Origin: Datura wrightii | Taxonomy: Eukaryota; Streptophyta; Magnoliopsida; Solanales; Solanaceae | DNA: 64,000 nucleotides | Reading direction: 5' to 3' | Assembly (NCBI GenBank): GCA_035772735.1 | Contig: JASDFA010000019.1 | Span: 35,053,001-35,117,000 of the forward strand | Shown: piece by piece, positions 57,600 to 64,000 of the stretch | Layout of the letters: every line of letters begins with the position of its first letter | Position numbering within the stretch: the first letter of the stretch is position 1 | Made by a program: the position numbers and the translations under genes | Notes under the pieces: generated by a model | The model's database searches: none | Told to the model about the DNA's origin: nothing | Seen by the model: only the letters and a program-made list of their open reading frames with translations

Positions 57600-58260
57600 T
57601 CATCGATCTAGGCAAATTCTCACCGCCTCAATTTTTTGGGAATCTACCTTTATTCCTTCGCTTGATACCACATCGCCAAAAAATTCTACCGATTTCAAAT
57701 AAATTCACACTTGTTGAACTTGGCATTCACTTGACGATCCTTGAGATTTTGAAGCAATACTCTAAAATGAGCGACATGCTCTTCCTCGCTCAAAGAGTAT
57801 ATAAGGATGTCATCAATGCACATGATCACAAACATATCCAAATATGGTTTGAACACCCTGTTCATCAGATCCATAAAAAGTTGCAGGAGCATTCGTTAGT
57901 CCAAAAGATGTAACTACAAACTGATAATGCCCATACCATATCCTGAATGCTATTTTCGGGATATCGTACTCCCGAACTCTGAGCTGATGATACCTGGATC
58001 TGAGATCTATCTTTGAGAAACACTTGGCACCCTGAAGCTGGTCAAACAAATCATCGGTCCTGGGTAAAGGATACTTGTTCTTAACATTGACTTTGTTTAA
58101 TTGCCGATAGTCAATCCTCATCCAAAGCAAACCATCCTTCTTTCTAAAAAATAAAATTAGGTAACCCCATGGAGACTTGCTCGATAAAATGAAGCCCTTA
58201 TCTAATAGGTCCTTCAAGTAATACTTCAACTTTTTTAGCTAGGCTGGAGCCATCCTGTAA
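57600..58260 (-). pseudogene. Reverse transcriptase of element H (Tekay)
   Basis: At 58229-57813: LLDKGFILSSKSPWGYLILF, RKKDGLLWMRIDYRQLN, and FSKIDLRSRYHQL with the first catalytic Asp. The overlapping frame at 57892-57695 gives CIDDILIYS with the catalytic pair and the thumb. A shift near 57880 separates the two. Confidence 0.85.
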
Positions 58261-58419
58261 AAAGGGATAGAGATAGGCTGCATGCCGAGTAAAAGGTCAA
58301 TACCAAAATCAATTTTCCTCTCCATAGGAACCCTTGGTAAATCATTTAGGAATACCTCTGGTACTCACACACCACCGGAACTGACTATATAGTCGGGGTC
58401 TCAGACTCAACATCCTTAA

Positions 58420-58870
58420 CCACAACTAGATGATACATGAAATCTTGGAGATCATCTTTCTTTCCTTAAGATATGAAATAAAATGACCTACAAGCACAGT
58501 AGAACTACCCTTCCACTCCATAACTGATGCACCCGAAAAATGAAACTCCTCTACACAGGCTCTACAATTTACAAAAGCATAACATGCATACAACCAGTCC
58601 ATGTCGTGAATAATGTCAATGTTAGTCATAGGTAACTCTACAGGGTCTTTGGAGGTGACATTATGCAATATAGTGACCGGGCATCCTCTATACACCCGCC
58701 TAGATACAATCGAATTACCAACAGGAGTAGGAACTTAAAATGGTTCTGACAAGGTGTCGGGGCTAACTCCAAAGCTACTAGTAATATAAGGAGTCGTAAA
58801 AAGACAAGGTAGCTCCCAGATACAACAAAGAATAAACATCAATATGGAAAACTCGCAACATACCAGTAAC
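58420..58870 (-). pseudogene. Protease region of element H (Tekay), cut by element M
   Basis: In the minus direction the active site reads LLYLGATLSF (about 58790-58840): the catalytic Asp is replaced by Tyr. Then come YRGCPVTILHNVTSKDPVEL and 'MDWLYACYAFVNCRACVEEF', the usual stretch after the Tekay protease. It ends at 58870 where M is inserted; gag and the 5' LTR of H lie beyond M, outside the window. Confidence 0.82.
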
Positions 58871-60381
58871 TAATAACGTTAAAACCACACCTCTTACTGA
58901 AGTGTGAAATAGACGTTGTCAATAAAGACCCAACTAGAAGTTGGGGTCGATCCCACAGGGAATATGGAAGGATGTATAAGAATGTTAGTGCTTAAGCTTT
59001 GTAATCAATTATTTCCTAAAAAGGAGGGATTTGTAAAATTAAGTAACAATGTTGAGAAATTGGTGGTTGTTTCCAAATTAATGCAATTAACTAGGGTAAG
59101 TGTTCCTCATGGATCCTTAACTACTTCGGGTTTTACACTAGTGATCTATCCCAATACTTTACTTATACAACTGATAACTTAGGTTCATTCAAATGATTGA
59201 CCAGTCCCTATTGAATGACTATACCCAATTACTCAACCAAGTCTCATGAGCGATTACAATTTAACCGTTATCACTAAGTTCTAGGTATAGCTATACAAGA
59301 ACCTTAGTTTAAGTTAATACAATGATTATAAAAATCAAGGCTCCATTGTAATTCTCTTTTCCTAATCTCTACCTCTTCGACCAAAGCAAGTAAACAATTC
59401 GGGCACTTCCTAACGTTGCACACCGTTAAAAATCGTTCAAGCTGAAGAGAATAAAATATAAGTATTTTTGTTGGTTTAGAAGTACTTCGTGCAAACCCTA
59501 GTTTGTTAATTCACCATCGTTTCCACAACCCTAGTTGTGGTGGTTTTAGACTATCATGTTTATAAGTAAATTAATAGGCTTCATAGATAAAAACTAAAAT
59601 TTATACTTACAACAATGATTAGAAGAACTCACTTGATTAATGCAAAATTCGGAAGAACAACTTTACAATCGTATCTCTAATATGTTTTCTAACACGTCTT
59701 AGAATTTACTCTAAAAACTTTTTGTAAAACTGCAACTCTCCTCCAGCTTGACTATTACAAGAAAATAAAGGCGTATTTATAGTAGTAGATTTATGCTTTG
59801 CTTGTTCCTTGTTGAATTTGATTTGGACTTGATGTTCCTTTTCGTAGTTGAAGTAGGAAAGCCAATTTTTTTCCATTTAGGGAGCCTTGCGCGACGCGCA
59901 ACCACTCCTGTGTCACTAGTGTCGCGTCGCATGCCTTGTCGCATGGGGAGTGTGCTGCTACACGCCTGCCAACGTGCTAGAGAAGTGCTGGGTCACACCT
60001 GCCCACGTGCAGGGGAGCTGGGCGCCTCGCGCCTGGCATTGTGCCAACGTTGCTGCGCCTCGCGCATGGCATAATACGCATGATGCTGCCTCATCGCAGT
60101 TGTTTTTGTGCTGATGGCCTTGTGCCTCGCGCATGGCAGTGCATCCATGTGCTGAACTTCATTCCTTGCGTCCTTTACTCCCACTTCTTCTCATATATTC
60201 CAAAAGCCTTAAATACACCCAAATCCATCATTTTAAGCCCTAAAAACATCTAATCACATGCGTTAGCTATTTTTAAAAATATATAAAATAATCTCATGCA
60301 AACACGCATAATTTATTCTCAAAACATAGTAAAGTACAGGTAAAAATATGTCTATGAAGTGCGTAAATATTCCCTTCATCA
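58871..60381 (-). mobile_element. 3' LTR of element M (1.51 kb)
   Basis: In the minus direction it starts TGATGAAGGGAATA and ends near AACGTTATTA. The TATA box TATAAATAC is at 59781-59773. Just upstream is a GC-rich block (60160-59885) with three copies of GCCTCGCGCMTGGCA (60024-60038, 60057-60071, 60124-60138, M = A or C on the plus strand). 'GGGATCGACCCCAAC' near the end is shared with S and L. Confidence 0.85.
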
Positions 60382-60397
60382 ACACCCCACACTTAAA
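60382..60397 (-). promoter_or_regulatory. Polypurine tract of element M
   Basis: TTTAAGTGTGGGGTGT on the minus strand directly precedes the LTR start, preceded by 'ATTCAAGGACAAAGAAT', a decayed form of the GAGGAC hairpin. Confidence 0.82.
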
Positions 60398-62245
60398 CTA
60401 TTCTTTGTCCTTGAATAATCTACTAATTCCCTTCTAACAATCAAACACCAAATTCATCCTACGAATAGGTCTACTTGCACTTAGGTTCATGAAACAAATC
60501 AATGAAGCTAAAATAATTCACTCGCATGCATATAGGCTTAACATTAAAATGTCAAAGTTCGAAATCACTTATGTTTTGAAAACTAACTCATCAAGATATA
60601 TTTTTAAGCCAACATGAATTATTTGTAATTTAGCAATCAAGATTTACCAAAGTCTTACCATTGTGCCCCTCACAATTTGGAGGGATGTGCTTTTCTCACA
60701 CAAGATATAAGTCAATATAAACTTGGGCATAAATATTACTATTTTCGCTCACACTCCCAAAAAACTCAACATACATGCAAACGATGACCCATAGGCTTTC
60801 CCTTAGTGTGATACTTTGCTAATATAGAATTCTGAATCAAGGATCAATTAGGAAATAAATTTGATTGTAATGTAGGCTAAAGGACGGGTAGAAACTATTT
60901 GGCCAAAATAGTGACAAATCTCCCTAAGCACTTTAATACTTTACAACACATTGATTTTTAGCACTTTCTTCAATTTCATAATTTTCTCCTTATACCTCCT
61001 TTTATTTTATCAATTTACAACGTAGGTGACTACTGGGGATTTTTCTTTCAACATTGAGCTCATTAACAGATTTTTTTTCATCTTAAATTTTTCAAAGCTC
61101 TTTCTTCTTTTTGTTTTTCCACTAGCAATCACCCTCTTTGTTTAGAAAAATTTCACCATTTTCTTTTCTTCTAACTCACCACACTTTTTGGCTTTTCCCT
61201 TCACTTCTCCAATTATGATCCTTTCATACAATTGTTTTTCCATTAAAGTGCTCCAGGAGTCATTTGGATCAAATATAAGTCAGTACAACAAATAGGGATT
61301 CAAGCTTATAATATGTCTATCAAAAGAATTGGATAAGGCTCAATATGGCTAACTAGGATAATTACAATCAAGGTAGATAAAATAGGATAAATATAAGCCT
61401 ACCAAAGAAATGCCTCTACCACTTCCTAAATCCATTATTCTTATTTCCCTTTGCATACACACCGAACAAGTTATAGACATCAATTAACAAGCATGGATTA
61501 TAAAAAGAATTTCTCACACATTGGCACAAGATGATTTAACAATGGAGATCAATATCACATAAACACATATGTTCATATTGCAAGAATAACATAATTAAGC
61601 CCATTCTTTAATTTTTTAAGCTCAAGATTCAAGTTACAAAAAGACTAAGTGTTTCTACCTTTTTCATGGATTCTTGAGTGAGTTAAATATCTTGAGTGAG
61701 TTAAATAAAGTCTCAATGATACCTAAAGTGAAGCACCTAACATTCATAGGGTCTAAGTTCTTATACTTCGTATGACTAATTTACCCTTAAGACGGTCGTC
61801 ATCCATCCATCATCGGGCAAAGTCATGATTCAATGACTAAAAAAAAAAAATCTAGACTCTCTAGTCGGTTCTAAGGGACAATCCACCGGAAAAGTACAGA
61901 AAACAAAAATCGGAGGAACTAAAAATAAAATCAAACTAAAAAATTTCTACACACCAACAACCATGCATGACAAATCATAAATCCCGAAAAAACTAGGCCT
62001 ACCATGTGCAAAGCTAGAAATTAAGGTATGCATGGTACTATGAAGTTCATTTCTCCTACCTCACACATAATTGGTTACACTATCCCTAGTGCTAAAACAA
62101 ATAAGCATAAAGTAATAGAGTGCAAAAAAAACTCCCTGGGCCTCAACTCCTTGTCTTCAATATTTAAGCTCAATCTTTATTAAAAATCATGACCTATAAC
62201 CTGCACACTTATACAAACACATAAAAACAAACAAAACGTTTATGT
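60398..62245 (-). other. 3' untranslated-type internal region of element M
   Basis: No gene. In the minus direction: a decayed PPT-like string (about 62085-62035), GACGACCGTCTTAAGGG (61800-61784), CCTAGTTAGCCATATTGAG (61357-61339) and 'TTTAGCCTACATTACAATC' (about 60883-60865). The order is as in C, D and J. A direct repeat 'TCTTGAGTGAGTTAAATA' (two copies near 61672-61708, plus strand) is also present. Confidence 0.72.
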
Positions 62246-62293
62246 TGGGTTGCCTCCCCAGTAGCACATGATTTAACGTCGCGGTACGGCATA
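62246..62293 (-). ncRNA. Twin-hairpin motif, copy in element M
   Basis: In the minus direction GCCG/CGAC arms (one C-A mismatch) with loop TACCG, the linker GTTAAATCATGTGC, then TGGG/CCCA arms around GAGGCAA. Its presence in an element that has lost all genes argues for a cis role. Confidence 0.62.
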
Positions 62294-62469
62294 AGTATCT
62301 TTATCACTTAGACTTCATAAAGACACCTATTGAGACCGTGGTCACATCTTGGCCACTTTTTTTACCACACCGCCCTGTGAAATGTCTGAAAATAAAGGAA
62401 AAACAAAATAAATAGGAAATAAAGACTAAAAGTTAAACACAAGCAATTAATCTAAGCCTAAACTGTATT

Positions 62470-62486
62470 CCCCGGTAACGACACCA
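62470..62486 (-). promoter_or_regulatory. Primer binding site, tRNA-Asp type, element M
   Basis: TGGTGTCGTTACCGGGG on the minus strand has two changes from the ideal tRNA-Asp complement. A short spacer separates it from the LTR end at 62492. Confidence 0.85.
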
Positions 62487-62491
62487 CTTTT

Positions 62492-64000
62492 TTATAGCGC
62501 TCAAACCACACCTCTTACTAAAGTGAGAAGCGGACGTTATCAATAAAGAACCCAACTAGAGGTTGGGGTCGATCCCATAGGGAATATGGAAGAATGTAGA
62601 AGAGGCTAGTTCTTAAGCTTTGTAATCAATTATTTCCTAAAAAAGGGGGATTTGTAAAATTAAGTAACAATGTATAGAAATTGATGGTTGCTTCAAAATT
62701 AATGCAATTAACTAGGGTAGGTGTTCCCCATGGATCCTTAACTACTTCAGGTTTTACACTAGTGATCTATCCCAATACTTTACTTATAGAATTGATAACT
62801 TATGTTCATTCAAATGACCGACCAGTCCCTATTGAATGACTATACTTAAATACTCGACCAAGTCTCATGAGTTATTGCAATTTAACTGTTATCATTAAGT
62901 TCTAGATATAACTATCCTGTGACCACAACTCAAGTTAATACAACGATTATAAAACTCAAGGCTCCATTGTAATTCTCTTTTCCTAATCTCTGCCTCTTCG
63001 ACCAAAGCATGTAAAGATTTTGGACACTTCTTAATGTTGTGCACCATTAAAAATCATTCAAGATGAAGAGAATACAATATAAGTGTTTGTATTGGTTTTG
63101 AATCACTTCGTGCAAACACTAGTTAGTTAATTCCCCATGGTTCCCACAACCCTAGTTGTGGTGGTTTTAGCCTATCATGTTTATAAGTAAATTAATAGCC
63201 TTCATAAATAAAAAATAAAATTTATACTTACAACAATGATTGGAAGAACTCACTTGATTAATGCAAAATTTGGAAGAACAACTTTACAATCATATCTCCA
63301 ATATGTCTTCTAACACGCCTTTAATTTTACTCTAAAAACTTGTTTTAAAACTTCAACTCTCCTCTAGCTTGACTATTACATGAAAATAAAGGAGTATTTA
63401 TAGTAGTAGATTTATGTTTTTCTTGTTCCGTATTGAATTTTACTTGGACTTGATGTTCCTTTTCCTAGTTGAAGTTGGAAAGCCAATTTTTGGCCGTTTT
63501 GGGAGCCTTGAGCGTTGCCCCAACCATTGTCGTGTCACCAACGCCGCGTCGCACGCCTTGTCGAGCGGGCAGTGTGTTGTTGCGCGCCATCCAACGTGCT
63601 GGAGAAGTGTCGCGTCGTACCTGACCACACGCATAGGAGCTGGGCGCCTCACGCCTGGCATTGTGCTAAAGTTGCTGTGCCTCGCGCATGGCATAGTGTT
63701 GATGATGCTGTGGTGCGGTGCCTGCTGTTGCACTAATAGCTTTGTGCCTCGTGCATGGCAGTGCATCCATGTGCTGAACTTCGTTCCTTGCATCCTTCAC
63801 TCCCACTTCTTCTCATATACTCCAAAAGCCTTAAATACACCCAAATCAATCATTTTAAGCCCTAAAAACATCTAATCATATGGGTTATCTATTTTTACAT
63901 ATATATAACATAAACTCATATAAACACACATAATTTGTTCTCAAAACATAGTAAAGTATGGGTTAAAATATGTCTATGAAGTGCATAAATACGCCCTTCA
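62492..64000 (-). mobile_element. 5' LTR of element M (window-edge truncated by about 3 bases)
   Basis: It matches 58871-60381 along its whole length, including the TATA box (63402-63394) and the GC-rich block (63505-63770). It reaches the equivalent of base 4 of the LTR at the window end. Confidence 0.88.

Larger units (their letters stand above)
58871..64000 (-). mobile_element. Element M: coding-free Athila-like LTR element (LARD type), nearly complete
   Basis: The 3' LTR (58871-60381), internal region (60382-62491) and 5' LTR (62492 to about 64003) are all on the minus strand; the window ends some 3 bases short. The internal 2.1 kb has no gag, pol or ORF3 but keeps the tRNA-Asp site, the twin-hairpin motif, conserved 3' UTR blocks and the PPT. 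Such an element would need proteins from a related Athila. The LTRs differ visibly (roughly a tenth of sites by eye), so it is not recent. The left flank is GTAAC (58866-58870). Confidence 0.83.

Noticed and set aside
59793..60253. Cys/Arg-rich open frames in LTR M (also 63414-63875)
   Set aside because: They coincide with the GC-rich word cluster and the U3 of both LTRs, have open frames on both strands and no domain. Not a gene.
1..64000. tRNA, rRNA, CRISPR or a host protein-coding gene
   Set aside because: I looked for tRNA-like cloverleaf cores, rRNA motifs, regularly spaced direct repeats and non-transposon domains and saw none. The only tRNA-like matches are primer binding sites. CRISPR is not expected in a plant genome.

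Overview
This window is plant DNA made almost wholly of nested, decayed LTR retrotransposons. I find no host gene, tRNA, rRNA or CRISPR. Two Ty3/gypsy lineages account for nearly everything: Tekay/Del chromoviruses (tRNA-Met primer site TGGTATCAGAGCC, integrase ending in a chromodomain, LTRs of 2.1-2.5 kb) and Athila-type elements (tRNA-Asp primer site, protease motif CDLGASIN, an extra ORF3 after pol, LTRs of 1.4-1.6 kb). The protein flavour and the ORF3 type suggest a eudicot, probably Solanaceae; that is an inference from family knowledge, not a search. Every gag-pol is broken by stops, shifts or deletions, so all genes are entered as pseudogenes.

Layout, left to right (letters are my own labels). 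A: Athila element, + strand, 1-5547, its integrase split by solo LTR S (3695-5333) with a decayed 5-bp target duplication. B: Tekay element, +, 5548-20593, split in its RNase H by Athila element C (11067-16624), again with a target duplication. D: 3' end and LTR of an Athila element, +, 20594-23799. P and L: minus-strand Athila sequence, 23800-35760 (3' UTR, ORF3, gag, primer site, 5' LTR), interrupted by a Tekay-like LTR N (27439-30029); the 5' LTR carries a foreign coding insert. K: Athila 3' UTR, 35761-37182 and probably 49141-49606, with its LTR at 49607-51193. F: Tekay, +, 37183-42820, fused in frame to the protease of Athila element J (about 42821-49140), which keeps a whole ORF3 behind a predicted intron. 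G: Tekay, +, 51194-53102, broken by H, a minus-strand Tekay element (53103-58870). H is in turn cut by M, a minus-strand element without gag or pol (58871 to just past the window end) whose two LTRs and cis signals are all present.

The interest lies in the non-coding architecture. (1) Each LTR family has its own cloud of short palindromic words, in several families just upstream of a TATA box, and the same words recur in the ORF3 leader of J and in the corresponding region of L. (2) A covarying two-hairpin motif lies just after the pol stop in J and recurs in L and M. (3) The 1.6-2.2 kb 3' UTR holds conserved blocks in fixed order, shared by C, D, J and the coding-free element M. (4) A PPT-like 14-mer occurs at both ends of that UTR. 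Together these suggest a conserved cis-regulatory programme in these Athila-type elements. All comparisons were made by eye, and boundaries without a clear TG/CA end are approximate.
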